Assembly: GCF_046298265.1 (NCBI RefSeq)
Contig: NZ_JBKAHK010000009.1
Location: 62,001 to 126,000, forward strand
Length of the DNA: 64,000 nt
Reading direction: 5' to 3'
Source: Gillisia xinjiangensis
Lineage (GTDB): Bacteria > Bacteroidota > Bacteroidia > Flavobacteriales > Flavobacteriaceae
Part shown: positions 38,014 through 46,623 of the stretch, piece after piece
Layout of the letters: each line of letters opens with the position of its first letter
Numbering within the stretch: position 1 is the stretch's first letter
The notes under the pieces: model-generated
What the model was told of the DNA's origin: nothing
The model's input: the letters and a program-made list of their open reading frames with translations, nothing else
Database searches by the model: none
Translations under genes and position numbers: made by a program

Positions 38014-38949
38014 TTATATTTCCCCAAATCCTTTGTAACCTGCAGGGGATGCAGGTGGTACATATTCATTTTCCTGCATCTTTAATTTCGCCAACGTATC
38101 GAGTTTGGTAGGTTTGATAAGCGGACCCAATGAATTAAGGTATGGCAATTGAGCTCCGTGCTGGTAGATTCCAAACTGTCCAATATGATCCCTGAAGCTT
38201 TTTAGGGGTTGTCCTAATCTAAGAACTCCCAGTTCCCTGCTCCTTTTCACTCTTTCAATATTCAATTCCAGCGGAAAAATCTCTTCATTCCCCTCAGCCT
38301 GATAAATTACCCGACCATCTGGTCCGCAAACAATAGACCTTCCACTACCTCCGGACTCTAATCCGTTAACATCGAAAAAGTAGCACTGATTCACTGCGGC
38401 CATTGCCCGGACTATAGATAATTCTATATCACGGTCAATAGTACCGGTCATCGTTGGGTGCAAAATTACTTCAGCTCCCATAACTGCCAGTGTACGTACC
38501 GTTTCCGGAAACCACATATCATAACATATGGAAAGTCCAAACCTGGCGACTCCCGGAACGTCAAAAACACAAAATTCTGATCCCGGAGTCACTCCAGCTT
38601 CATATGGATAAAATGGAAACATTTTTCTGTAACGGGTTACAACCTCACCTTGTGGATTAATAACTGTCGCAGTATTATAAATATTCCCTTCGCTTTTCTC
38701 GAAAATGGATCCCGGCAACAACCAGATTCCATGTTTTTTTGCCATTGCCTGCATCTCCTGTTCAAAAGATCCCGGAATTTCCTGGGCGTTATGAGTCAAA
38801 GGGCCATAGCCATTCAGCTCGCTAAAAACTATCATTTCTACCCAGGGATAGATGCTCATAGTTATATTTATTTTCAGTTTCATCATCTCCACGTTTGGAG
38901 CGACTGCCGAAACTTTCATTTGTATTCCTGCTATTGCAAATGGTCTCAT
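38014..38949 (-). CDS. Carbon-nitrogen hydrolase (nitrilase superfamily)
   Basis: 311 residues with the nitrilase-superfamily triad: Glu in FSELNGYGPL (about 44), Lys in RYRKMFPFYPYE (about 111) and Cys in LSICYDMWFPETVR (about 147). It hydrolyses a non-peptide C-N bond, for example of an N-carbamoylated or acylated amine. It resembles but is not clearly N-carbamoylputrescine amidase (AguB), whose surrounding motifs differ. Position between GABA aminotransferase and the decarboxylase suggests an amide intermediate of amine breakdown as the substrate. Confidence 0.85.
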   Translation of the reverse strand: MRPFAIAGIQMKVSAVAPNVEMMKLKINITMSIYPWVEMIVFSELNGYGPLTHNAQEIPGSFEQEMQAMAKKHGIWLLPGSIFEKSEGNIYNTATVINPQGEVVTRYRKMFPFYPYEAGVTPGSEFCVFDVPGVARFGLSICYDMWFPETVRTLAVMGAEVILHPTMTGTIDRDIELSIVRAMAAVNQCYFFDVNGLESGGSGRSIVCGPDGRVIYQAEGNEEIFPLELNIERVKRSRELGVLRLGQPLKSFRDHIGQFGIYQHGAQLPYLNSLGPLIKPTKLDTLAKLKMQENEYVPPASPAGYKGFGEI

Positions 38950-39067
38950 TCTAAATTTATTTTAATACTTAATTTGTTTTGGCACCTTAATCTTTTTAAG
39001 AAAACCATTCATTATTTTAACGACTACGTCCTTCCAGGATCATCACAAATTCAAAAAATATTCTTAT

Positions 39068-40375
39068 TTAACTATTTTTTCGAATCTGATATTCCAGAAT
39101 ATCCAGTCCCTTATTCAATTGTTCATCGGTTATTACAAGCGGAGATAAAATTCTTATCACATTTTTAAAGGTTCCGGCGCTTATAAGAATCAAGCCTTCC
39201 TCAGCGCAGCCTTTAACTATCTTATCACAAAGTTCTGTGTTTGGTTTTCCGGGGTCGTTATTCTTTACGAATTCAATACCTATCATAGCACCTATTCCTC
39301 GTACATCACCAATTTCAGAGAATTCCTTTTGAAGTTTTCCCATTCGCTCCGTAACTACTTTTCCAATATGAATTGCACGTTCATTCAGGTTTTGGTCTTT
39401 CATATATTGAATCGTTGCAAGTGCAGCTGCACAACAAACCGGACTACCTATATATGTCCCCCCAATAGTTCCAAAACCCGCAGCATCCATTATTTCAGCT
39501 TTTCCAAGAACGGCCGCAATGGGCAATCCAGATCCTAAAGATTTTGCATAGGTACTTATGTCTGGTTGGACGTTGTAATGTTGCCAACTTGCCCAATGAC
39601 CCGTACGGCAAAAACCGCTTTGGATCTCATCCATAATAAGTAAAACCCCGTGCTCATCACAGAAAGATCTCAATCCCTCCAAATATTTTTGAGGCGTGGG
39701 ATTAAATCCGCCTTCTCCTTGTATGGGCTCAATTATTATAGCCGCTACGCTGTTGATATCAACCAGGTTATGAGCACTTTCCCGCAGCCTGTTAAGCTCT
39801 GTCACTACAAATTCATCCATTTCCTGAGAGCCATGATCCTTATAGAAATTTGGAAAAGGAATCCTATATACTTCAGGAGCGAATGGCCCGCATGAAAATT
39901 TATAATTCACTTTGCTTGTAAGGCTCATTGTCATTAATGTGCGACCATGGTAGGCTTCGCTAAAACATAAAATAGCTGGCCTTTTAGTTGCCTGCCGGGC
40001 TATTTTTATCGCATTTTCAACAGCTTCCGCACCTGTACTAATAAGCATTGCTTTTGTTTTTTCGCCGTGCGGAAGGATCTCTGCGAGATCCTCACATAGT
40101 TTTATATAAGGTTCATAGGTTACTACGTTAAAGCTGGTATGCAGGTATTTTCCTGCCTGTTCGCGTATGGCCTCTACTACTGGCTCCGGGCAATGTCCTG
40201 CATTTACGACACCTATCCCTCCGGCAAAATCTATCAATTCCCGACCATCAACATCTGTTATTATTGCTCCTTTTGCATGTTTTACGGTAGCAGTGTTAAA
40301 AACACCTACACCATTAGCGACTATATTTTTTCTCCTGTCAAGGAGCGCTTGTGATTGGGTTTGCTGCTCTGTCAT
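39068..40375 (-). CDS. gabT: 4-aminobutyrate aminotransferase, class III PLP
   Basis: 435 residues. STGAEAVENAIKIAR, the PLP-contacting Asp in LLIMDEIQSGFCRTG, the Schiff-base lysine in TYAKSLGSGLPIAAVLG and GGTYIGSPVCCA match GabT closely. It moves the amino group of GABA (or a similar omega-amine) to 2-oxoglutarate, giving succinate semialdehyde, the substrate of the dehydrogenase at 30291-31649. It is 274 bp downstream of the lrp-type regulator and heads the amine cluster. Activity on putrescine is also possible. Confidence 0.9.
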   Translation of the reverse strand: MTEQQTQSQALLDRRKNIVANGVGVFNTATVKHAKGAIITDVDGRELIDFAGGIGVVNAGHCPEPVVEAIREQAGKYLHTSFNVVTYEPYIKLCEDLAEILPHGEKTKAMLISTGAEAVENAIKIARQATKRPAILCFSEAYHGRTLMTMSLTSKVNYKFSCGPFAPEVYRIPFPNFYKDHGSQEMDEFVVTELNRLRESAHNLVDINSVAAIIIEPIQGEGGFNPTPQKYLEGLRSFCDEHGVLLIMDEIQSGFCRTGHWASWQHYNVQPDISTYAKSLGSGLPIAAVLGKAEIMDAAGFGTIGGTYIGSPVCCAAALATIQYMKDQNLNERAIHIGKVVTERMGKLQKEFSEIGDVRGIGAMIGIEFVKNNDPGKPNTELCDKIVKGCAEEGLILISAGTFKNVIRILSPLVITDEQLNKGLDILEYQIRKNS

Positions 40376-40649
40376 ATAAAATTTAGGTTGTTGTAATAGA
40401 AAAGGATCAAGGAATCCTAAACTTGCTGTTTTAAATAAAAAAGCACTCGCTTTTTAGTACAGCAATCGCCTCATAAGGTACAATAAAAAACCTATCAATT
40501 GCAACTAATCTTACTATTGACAGGCATTTTAACAGAATTGAAGAAAATTATGACGCTCCTAGAATACAGATAAAAATTGTAGGATTCCTTCGGAAAGCTT
40601 TTTTAAAGCCTGATAAAAAATGAATTAAATTAAAAAAGGAATGTTGCAA

Positions 40650-41108
40650 TTACAAAGGCAAAGCTGTTGTGCTTTTTACTGAACTGATTATGAAGGTGCT
40701 TTGGGTACTTCCAATATGTTCAAGATTTGTAAGCTTTGTCAACATAAATTCCCGGTAGGCCTCCATATCCTTTACCAAAACTTTCAGAATATAATCATAT
40801 TCCCCGCTTACATGGTAACATTCAAGTACTTCCGGTAATTTCACTACTTCTGCTTCAAATTTAACAACGTTGCTTTTGGTATGTTGCACGAGCTTTATTT
40901 GTGTTAGTACCATAAAAGCTTTTTCTACCTTGTCCGGTTTTACCAGTGCCACGTAGCCGGAAATCACCCCATTCCGCTCTAAACGTTTTATGCGTTCAAA
41001 AACAGCAGTTACCGAAAGGCTTAAACCATTGGAAAGCTCCTTATTAGTGATCTTGCTATTCTGCTGTAATTTCTGCAGGATTTTTTTGTCGGTATCATCC
41101 AGGTTCAT
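40650..41108 (-). CDS. Lrp/AsnC family transcriptional regulator
   Basis: 152 residues: an N-terminal winged helix-turn-helix (KITNKELSNGLSLSVTAVFE, then RIKRLERNGVISGY) and a C-terminal RAM ligand-binding domain (VLECYHVSGEYDYILKV). Such proteins sense amino acids and control their metabolism. It is transcribed toward gabT and divergently from the Cys/Met lyase gene. A 12-bp inverted repeat at 41157-41194 in the divergent region is a likely binding site. Confidence 0.92.
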   Translation of the reverse strand: MNLDDTDKKILQKLQQNSKITNKELSNGLSLSVTAVFERIKRLERNGVISGYVALVKPDKVEKAFMVLTQIKLVQHTKSNVVKFEAEVVKLPEVLECYHVSGEYDYILKVLVKDMEAYREFMLTKLTNLEHIGSTQSTFIISSVKSTTALPL

Positions 41109-41156
41109 CTAAGGAAAATTTTTCGCTTTAATCATACGAAGATATGATTTATAGGA

Positions 41157-41194
41157 ATATTAATCTAATCATCTTACTTTATTTAGATTAATAT
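41157..41194. promoter_or_regulatory. Inverted repeat, probable Lrp-type operator
   Basis: ATATTAATCTAA (41157-41168) and its exact reverse complement (41183-41194) flank 14 nt. It lies 49-86 nt before the lrp start and in the shared region with the divergent lyase gene, so it could control both. Confidence 0.6.
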
Positions 41195-41357
41195 CCTGAA
41201 AAATTCAACATCTATTGACTTTTGATCTTAATTTCCCTTATTTTGAAGAACAATCTAACCTAAATATCATGAAATGAGCATAACGGAAACCTGATAAAAA
41301 CACCGTTCAAAATATGCGAATTACATAAGACCAATAAGAAACAATAAATATATACTT

Positions 41358-42572
41358 ATGAAATATAAACCAGCAAACCACATCCAGGATCTTCAATATT
41401 TTGGAGAATTTGGAGGTGTCAACCCTTCTATATCCGATTCTTCTACCTACACATTTCTTTCTGCAAAAACCATGTTCGATACTTTTGAAGGGAATGCAGA
41501 TGGATGCTATCTCTATTCAAGACATTCTTCTCCTTCCAATCTATACCTTGGAGAAGCTCTTGCAGCGATGGAAGGAACTGAAACCGCCAATGTTGCAGCA
41601 TCCGGAATGGGAGCGATTACAGGCACCCTTTTACAACTGTGTATGGCAGGCGATCATGTTGTTTCCAGCCGAACTATCTACGGAGGGACGTATGCATTTT
41701 TAAAGAATTTTGCTCCACGTTTAAATATTGAGACCAGTTTTGTGGATATCACAAAACTCGATTTGGTAGAAGCTGCAATTAATGAAGATACCAAAGTTTT
41801 GTTTTGCGAATCTGTAAGCAACCCATTGTTGGAAGTAGCCGATATTCAAGGCTTGTCTAAAATCGCAAAAAAACATAATATACCGCTGGTAGTAGATAAT
41901 ACATTTTCACCTTTATCTATCACGCCTGCCCAACTGGGGGCCGATATTGTTATTCATAGCCTCACAAAATTTATCAATGGAAGCAGTGATACCGTAGGTG
42001 GAGTAACCTGTGGAACTCAGGATTTCATCAATGCACTTAGAAGTGTTAACGATGGAGCCAATATGTTGCTGGGGCCTACTATGGATAGCTTGCGTTCTGC
42101 TTCTGTTTTAAAGAATATGAGAACATTGCATATACGAATGAAGCAACACAGTAAAAATGCAATGTACCTGGCACAAAAATTTGAAGCAGATGGATTCCGT
42201 ACCGTATACCCCGGACTTCCCTCCCACCCGAGCCACGAACTTTTCAAAAAGATGATGAATCCCGATTATGGTTTTGGCGGTATGTTGACATTGGATGTTG
42301 GCACTATAGATAAAGCCAATGAATTCATGGAATTGATGCAGGAAGAAAACCTTGGGTACCTGGCGGTAAGTTTAGGTTTTTACAAAACGCTTTTTAGCGC
42401 TCCCGGAAGCTCCACCTCTTCGGAAATTCCTGAAGAGGAACAAATAGAAATGGGATTGAGCAATGGATTGATCCGGTTTTCAATTGGGTTGGATGATGAT
42501 ATAGAACGTACCTACCAAATGATGAAAACCTGTATGAAAAAGGTTGGCCTACTGGAAGCCCATAAAGCATAG
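41358..42572 (+). CDS. Cys/Met metabolism PLP enzyme (methionine gamma-lyase-like)
   Basis: 404 residues of the Cys/Met PLP family. YSRHSSPSNLYLGEALAAME, the PLP-phosphate SGMGAITGTLL segment, the Asp in LVVDNTFSPL and the Schiff-base lysine in IHSLTKFINGSSD (about 204) are visible. The RHSSPSN-type start differs from cystathionine synthases and suits a gamma-lyase. It splits methionine or homocysteine to a thiol, 2-oxobutyrate and ammonia, or acts as a gamma-synthase; sequence alone does not decide. Divergent from the lrp regulator. Confidence 0.85.
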   Translation: MKYKPANHIQDLQYFGEFGGVNPSISDSSTYTFLSAKTMFDTFEGNADGCYLYSRHSSPSNLYLGEALAAMEGTETANVAASGMGAITGTLLQLCMAGDHVVSSRTIYGGTYAFLKNFAPRLNIETSFVDITKLDLVEAAINEDTKVLFCESVSNPLLEVADIQGLSKIAKKHNIPLVVDNTFSPLSITPAQLGADIVIHSLTKFINGSSDTVGGVTCGTQDFINALRSVNDGANMLLGPTMDSLRSASVLKNMRTLHIRMKQHSKNAMYLAQKFEADGFRTVYPGLPSHPSHELFKKMMNPDYGFGGMLTLDVGTIDKANEFMELMQEENLGYLAVSLGFYKTLFSAPGSSTSSEIPEEEQIEMGLSNGLIRFSIGLDDDIERTYQMMKTCMKKVGLLEAHKA

Positions 42573-42574
42573 GC

Positions 42575-42631
42575 AAAAGAGCGTATTTTTAGAAAGATTT
42601 CTTTTCTAGAAATACGCTCTTTTTATTTTTG
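42575..42631 (+). terminator. Terminator of the Cys/Met lyase gene
   Basis: A long hairpin: AAAAGAGCGTATTTTTAGAAA (left, from 42575) pairs with the segment ending at about 42625, with one G-U pair, then TTTTTATTTTT. Confidence 0.8.
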
Positions 42632-42716
42632 AAATTTTCTGAATTGCTGAAATAATTCCTCACTATTTTGCTGTTTCAGCTAATTATTGCCAGTTTTAAT
42701 TCAATAACTTCATTTT

Positions 42717-42724
42717 TACATTTG
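42717..42724 (+). promoter_or_regulatory. -7 element of nhaC
   Basis: TACATTTG matches TAnnTTTG exactly, 49 nt before the ATG. The nearest TTG (42687-42689) is 27 nt upstream, longer than usual. Confidence 0.45.
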
Positions 42725-42773
42725 CTCAATTTCCTTTAAAATCGTAACATTACGACCCAAAACAACTATTTTA

Positions 42774-44252
42774 ATGGAAGGTCAAACCAATTCCCCTGAA
42801 AATGAACCAATAACAGAAAATAAAGAATTAAATATTTGGGAAGCATTGATCCCGGTAATTGCGCTTATTGCAATGCTGGCCTTCAATGTTTTTGTTTTTG
42901 GGGATGATGCGCTTAGCGGTTCAAATCAGTTCATTTTATTATTGGGCGGTGCCGTTGCAGCTATTGTAGGTTACTTTAATAAAGTACAATACAATAAAAT
43001 GATCGATGAAGTTGCCAACAACGTACAAAGCACCACTGGAGCAATTTTGATCTTATTGATGGTTGGTTCACTTGCCGGAACCTGGATGATTAGCGGGATC
43101 ATTCCAACCATGATTTATTATGGGTTACAAATCTTAAATCCAACTATATTTCTTGCGGCCTGTGTTATTATTTGTTCTGTTATTTCGATAGCCACAGGAA
43201 GCAGTTGGACAACTTCTGCTACCGTAGGAATTGCACTTATAGGAATTGCGGAAGCTTTGGATATTTCTGTTGGAATGACTGCTGGCGCTATCCTCTCCGG
43301 AGCATATTTCGGGGATAAACTCTCCCCTTTAAGCGATACTACCAACCTTGCCCCTGCCATGGCCGGAACCGATCTTTTTACGCACATTCGGTATATGCTC
43401 TTTACAACGGTTCCAACGATTACAATCACTCTTATTATTTTTATTATTATTGGACTCAACCTTGACATTTCAGGAGATACCGATACTTCCGCTATCTTAA
43501 GTTCAATTGAATCTTCTTTTACCATATCTCCCTGGTTATTTATAGTTCCATTGGTTGTTATTCTTTTAATTGTCAAAAAAACATCACCTCTTATAGCCCT
43601 TCTTATTGGAACTTTACTTGGAGCTGCTGCAGCATTGATCTTTCAACCGGATCTTGTTGCTCAAATTGCCGGAGTCAAAAATTTGGATTTCATAAGTGGC
43701 TACAAAGGGATTATGCAGGCAATTACGGTAGAAACATCTGTTGTAACCGATAATGTAGACTTAAACGACCTTTTTTCCTCCGGAGGTATGGCAGGAATGC
43801 TTGGAACCATCTGGCTCATCATTTGTGCGATGGTTTTTGGCGGGATTATGGAGGCTATAGGGGCTTTGGAAACTATTAGCCGTGCTTTGTTAAATATGTT
43901 TCATACTACTTTTGGATTGTTTGCCAGTACGGTTTTTAGCTGTTTGGCGCTTAATGCAACCGCTTCAGATCAATATCTGGCAATTGTAGTTCCAGGAAAA
44001 ATGTTTGCCAAAGCATATAAAGATAAAGGTCTTGCTCCTGAAAATTTAAGTCGTACCCTGGAAGATTCAGGAACGGTTACCTCGGTTTTAGTTCCCTGGA
44101 ACACCTGTGGCGCATATCATAGCGGCGTACTTGGGGTGCCAACATTATCCTATGCAGGCTATGCCTTTTTCAACTATTTAAGCCCATTTATGACCCTATT
44201 GTTCGCCGCTTTCAGCATCAAAATCAAACAACTTAGCACTAAAACGGCTTAA
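42774..44252 (+). CDS. nhaC: Na+/H+ antiporter NhaC family
   Basis: 492 residues with about eleven hydrophobic segments. The family signature SGAYFGDKLSPLSDTTNLAP is near residue 178 and MAGTDLFTHIRYM follows; a late NATASDQYLAIVVPGKMF is also typical. It exchanges Na+ for H+ across the inner membrane, fitting a marine lifestyle. The acidic N-terminus (SPENEPITENKE) is cytoplasmic. It stands between its own promoter and the peroxiredoxin operon. Confidence 0.9.
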   Translation: MEGQTNSPENEPITENKELNIWEALIPVIALIAMLAFNVFVFGDDALSGSNQFILLLGGAVAAIVGYFNKVQYNKMIDEVANNVQSTTGAILILLMVGSLAGTWMISGIIPTMIYYGLQILNPTIFLAACVIICSVISIATGSSWTTSATVGIALIGIAEALDISVGMTAGAILSGAYFGDKLSPLSDTTNLAPAMAGTDLFTHIRYMLFTTVPTITITLIIFIIIGLNLDISGDTDTSAILSSIESSFTISPWLFIVPLVVILLIVKKTSPLIALLIGTLLGAAAALIFQPDLVAQIAGVKNLDFISGYKGIMQAITVETSVVTDNVDLNDLFSSGGMAGMLGTIWLIICAMVFGGIMEAIGALETISRALLNMFHTTFGLFASTVFSCLALNATASDQYLAIVVPGKMFAKAYKDKGLAPENLSRTLEDSGTVTSVLVPWNTCGAYHSGVLGVPTLSYAGYAFFNYLSPFMTLLFAAFSIKIKQLSTKTA

Positions 44253-44368
44253 AAACCTGAATCTTCTCGGATAAGTCAATATTATACTAAAACAATTCAC
44301 GATAGACAAACCCTATTCTTAGATAAGGATTTAAAATTTTATCGGCATTTCCAAGATCATTAAATACA

Positions 44369-44376
44369 TACTTTTG
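44369..44376 (+). promoter_or_regulatory. -7 element of the peroxiredoxin operon
   Basis: TACTTTTG matches TAnnTTTG exactly, 36 nt before the ATG at 44413. No -33 TTG and none of the Crp/Fnr-like dyads found further downstream. Confidence 0.5.
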
Positions 44377-44412
44377 CAAGAAGAAATAAATAAACAATAA
44401 ACATAATTTAAT

Positions 44413-45051
44413 ATGGCATTAGTAGGAAGAAAATTTCCAAATTTAAGTGTGAATGCAATGGATGAAATGGGTGATACCTTTAAGTTAAATGTTCTTGAAG
44501 AAGCTCAAAAAAACAATAAAAAAGTATTATTATTTTGGTATCCAAAGGATTTTACATTCGTTTGTCCAACTGAATTACACGCTTTTCAGGAAGCTTCAAA
44601 GGAATTTGAAAAAAGAAACGTAATGGTTATTGGCGCATCCTGTGATACCGCCGAAGTTCACTTCGCCTGGTTAAATACCGCAAAAGATAATGGTGGGATT
44701 GAAGGTGTTAAATACCCGATACTTGCCGATTCAAACAGAAATCTTAGCTCCCAACTTGGTATTCTTGACATTTCCAATGAGCAATATGATGAAGAAACCG
44801 GAGCAGTTACTGTAGAAGGAGACAATGTTACCTATCGTGCCACCTACCTTATTGATGAGGAAGGAACTATTTTTCACGAAGGTGTTAATCATATGCCGCT
44901 TGGAAGAAATGTGAAAGAATTTATTAGATTAATCGATGCTTACACCCACGTTCAGGAAAAAGGAGAGGTTTGTCCTGCGAACTGGGAAGAAGGCAAGGAA
45001 GGAATGAACGCAGATCGCGAAGGAGTAGCTTCTTACCTTAGTTTAAACTAA
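44413..45051 (+). CDS. AhpC/Prx1-type peroxiredoxin
   Basis: 212 residues. Peroxidatic Cys51 is in DFTFVCPTELHAFQE and the resolving Cys187 in GEVCPANWEEGKEGM, so this is a typical 2-Cys peroxiredoxin. It reduces hydrogen peroxide and organic hydroperoxides in the cytoplasm. No ahpF flavoprotein is next to it; the thioredoxin-like gene 11 bp downstream is the likely electron donor. First gene of a five-gene redox set. Confidence 0.93.
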   Translation: MALVGRKFPNLSVNAMDEMGDTFKLNVLEEAQKNNKKVLLFWYPKDFTFVCPTELHAFQEASKEFEKRNVMVIGASCDTAEVHFAWLNTAKDNGGIEGVKYPILADSNRNLSSQLGILDISNEQYDEETGAVTVEGDNVTYRATYLIDEEGTIFHEGVNHMPLGRNVKEFIRLIDAYTHVQEKGEVCPANWEEGKEGMNADREGVASYLSLN

Positions 45052-45062
45052 AAGGACAAAAA

Positions 45063-45377
45063 ATGGTTAAAGAATTAGAACAAGATAATTTAAAGGAGAT
45101 AGTTGCAGAAAATGGAACTGTGGTGGTTCAATATATGGCCGGATGGTGCGGTAACTGCAGAGTTATGAAGCCTAAGTTCAAAAAACTTGCAGGGGAAAAT
45201 GAAGCATCCACTTTTTTGATGGTGGATGCTGAAAAATTTCCTGAATCCAGAAAAATGGCCAATGTAGATAATCTTCCAACTTTTGCAACTTTTAAAAACG
45301 GAAGTTTAGTTAATCAGGTTCAAACCAATAAATTTGAACTATTAAAAGATCTAGTAAATGAAGTTGCCAGTAATTAG
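45063..45377 (+). CDS. Thioredoxin family protein
   Basis: 104 residues, one thioredoxin fold with the active site AGWCGNCRVMKPKF (Cys29 and Cys32, CGNC instead of CGPC). The cis-proline region is VDNLPTFATFKNG. No signal peptide, so cytoplasmic. Placed 11 bp after the peroxiredoxin and overlapping the next gene by 20 bp, it probably recycles that peroxiredoxin. Confidence 0.9.
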   Translation: MVKELEQDNLKEIVAENGTVVVQYMAGWCGNCRVMKPKFKKLAGENEASTFLMVDAEKFPESRKMANVDNLPTFATFKNGSLVNQVQTNKFELLKDLVNEVASN

Positions 45378-45606
45378 ACATTTGCAGCGCAACAACGATG
45401 CAGAAAAACTGCAAAATGCCATCGATGTTTTAGAGAGTTTTACAGAACACCGGTCTGTTTCTGATGAAGAAATGGATGTTGTTGGAGAATTAATCACCAA
45501 TTTGTGTGGGGCTGTAGAAGTACATAAAATGATTGAAGATGGCGATTCTGAAATGGACGCTGCCAATAATTTCGTAAAAAAGGTAATGGGATCAATCGAT
45601 CGCTAA
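45358..45606 (+). CDS. DUF6952 family small protein
   Basis: 82 residues starting MKLPVIRHLQRNNDAEKLQN, acidic and helical (VSDEEMDVVGELITNLCGAV), matching the small DUF6952 family that follows thioredoxin and peroxiredoxin genes in Flavobacteriaceae. A single Cys is present. It overlaps the thioredoxin gene by 20 bp, which suggests translational coupling. Function unknown; a role with the peroxiredoxin/thioredoxin pair is inferred from the fixed gene order. Confidence 0.8.
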   Translation: MKLPVIRHLQRNNDAEKLQNAIDVLESFTEHRSVSDEEMDVVGELITNLCGAVEVHKMIEDGDSEMDAANNFVKKVMGSIDR

Positions 45607-45626
45607 AACCTAAAGCTTAAGAGCTT

Positions 45627-45669
45627 ACAAGGGCTGTTTTTAGAAATAAAAACGGCCCTTGTTGTTTTT
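45627..45669 (+). terminator. Terminator after the peroxiredoxin-thioredoxin-DUF6952 operon
   Basis: ACAAGGGCTGTTTTTA (45627-45642) pairs with 45647-45662 (one G-U pair), followed by GTTTTTA. Confidence 0.8.
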
Positions 45670-45742
45670 ATGATAATTTTAGTAAATCCCTGTAACATAA
45701 GCATTAAATTTAGATTCTCAATAACAAAAAAAGCCTAATACA

Positions 45743-46243
45743 ATGTCACAAATAACATTAAAAGATAAAAAAGTAAACACTTATGGGAGCTTACCTGAGA
45801 TGGGTGAAAGAGCACCTCATTTTGAATTGGTACGTTCCGATCTTTCAACGGCAACCCTAAAAGATTTTAAGGGAAAAAGGCTTATTTTAAATATTTTTCC
45901 AAGTATTGATACTCATGTTTGCGCCACTTCTGTTAGAAATTTTAATGAAAAAACTTCCACATTGAACAATACCGAAGTCTTATGTATTTCAAGAGATCTT
46001 CCTTATGCACAAAAAAGATTTGTTGACGATGCAGGAATAAAAAATGTGACCAATCTTTCTGATTTTCGCCAAGGTGATTTTGGAAAGGATTATGGTGTTG
46101 AAATGATGGATGGACCAATGGCCGGACTTCTTTCCAGAGCTGTAATTGTTTTAGATGAAGAAGGAAAAGTAATCCATACTCAGCAAGTGCCTGATATTTC
46201 TCAGGAACCAGATTATCTTGCAGCTCTTAAGCCGTTGTTATAA
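45743..46243 (+). CDS. tpx: Thiol peroxidase (Tpx) lacking the usual resolving cysteine
   Basis: 166 residues. The peroxidatic Cys60 is in FPSIDTHVCATSVRNF, and Cys81 in VLCISRDLPYAQ is also conserved. The resolving cysteine of E. coli Tpx (Cys95, in the RFC motif) is replaced by Val94 (KRFVDDAG). Tpx enzymes reduce alkyl hydroperoxides with thioredoxin; this one must use another thiol or work as a 1-Cys enzyme. Its stop shares one base with the dgkA start (TAATG), so the two are coupled. Confidence 0.93.
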   Translation: MSQITLKDKKVNTYGSLPEMGERAPHFELVRSDLSTATLKDFKGKRLILNIFPSIDTHVCATSVRNFNEKTSTLNNTEVLCISRDLPYAQKRFVDDAGIKNVTNLSDFRQGDFGKDYGVEMMDGPMAGLLSRAVIVLDEEGKVIHTQQVPDISQEPDYLAALKPLL

Positions 46244-46623
46244 TGCGGGATAGTTACCTTGGTAAGAGAATTCGGGGAGGGAAATATGCATTTAAAGGAG
46301 CCTGGATTTTAATTAAAAGCGAACACAGTATTCAGGTTCAGGTTGGAATTGCTGTCTTAATAACCGCTCTTGGATTTTATCTTGATATCTCAAAATCCGA
46401 TTGGATGTTTCAGTTTTTCGCAATTGGACTTGTTTTAAGCACCGAGGGCCTTAACAGCGCCGTAGAAGGAATTGCAGATTTTGTACATCCGGATTTTCAC
46501 ACAAAAATTGGGTATATTAAAGATGTCGCTGCTGGCGCTGTCCTTTTTGCTGCCATTACTGCCATTATCATCGCAGGATTCATTTATCTCCCATATCTTT
46601 TTCCAAATCTTTTCATACAATAG
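46243..46623 (+). CDS. dgkA: Diacylglycerol kinase family protein (DgkA type)
   Basis: 126 residues with three membrane segments (about 35-53, 58-75, 99-121). STEGLNSAVEGIADFV and KDVAAGAVL are the catalytic and metal-binding segments of prokaryotic diacylglycerol/undecaprenol kinases. It phosphorylates a membrane lipid alcohol, recycling diacylglycerol or undecaprenol. It starts within the tpx stop codon. Confidence 0.92.
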   Translation: MRDSYLGKRIRGGKYAFKGAWILIKSEHSIQVQVGIAVLITALGFYLDISKSDWMFQFFAIGLVLSTEGLNSAVEGIADFVHPDFHTKIGYIKDVAAGAVLFAAITAIIIAGFIYLPYLFPNLFIQ

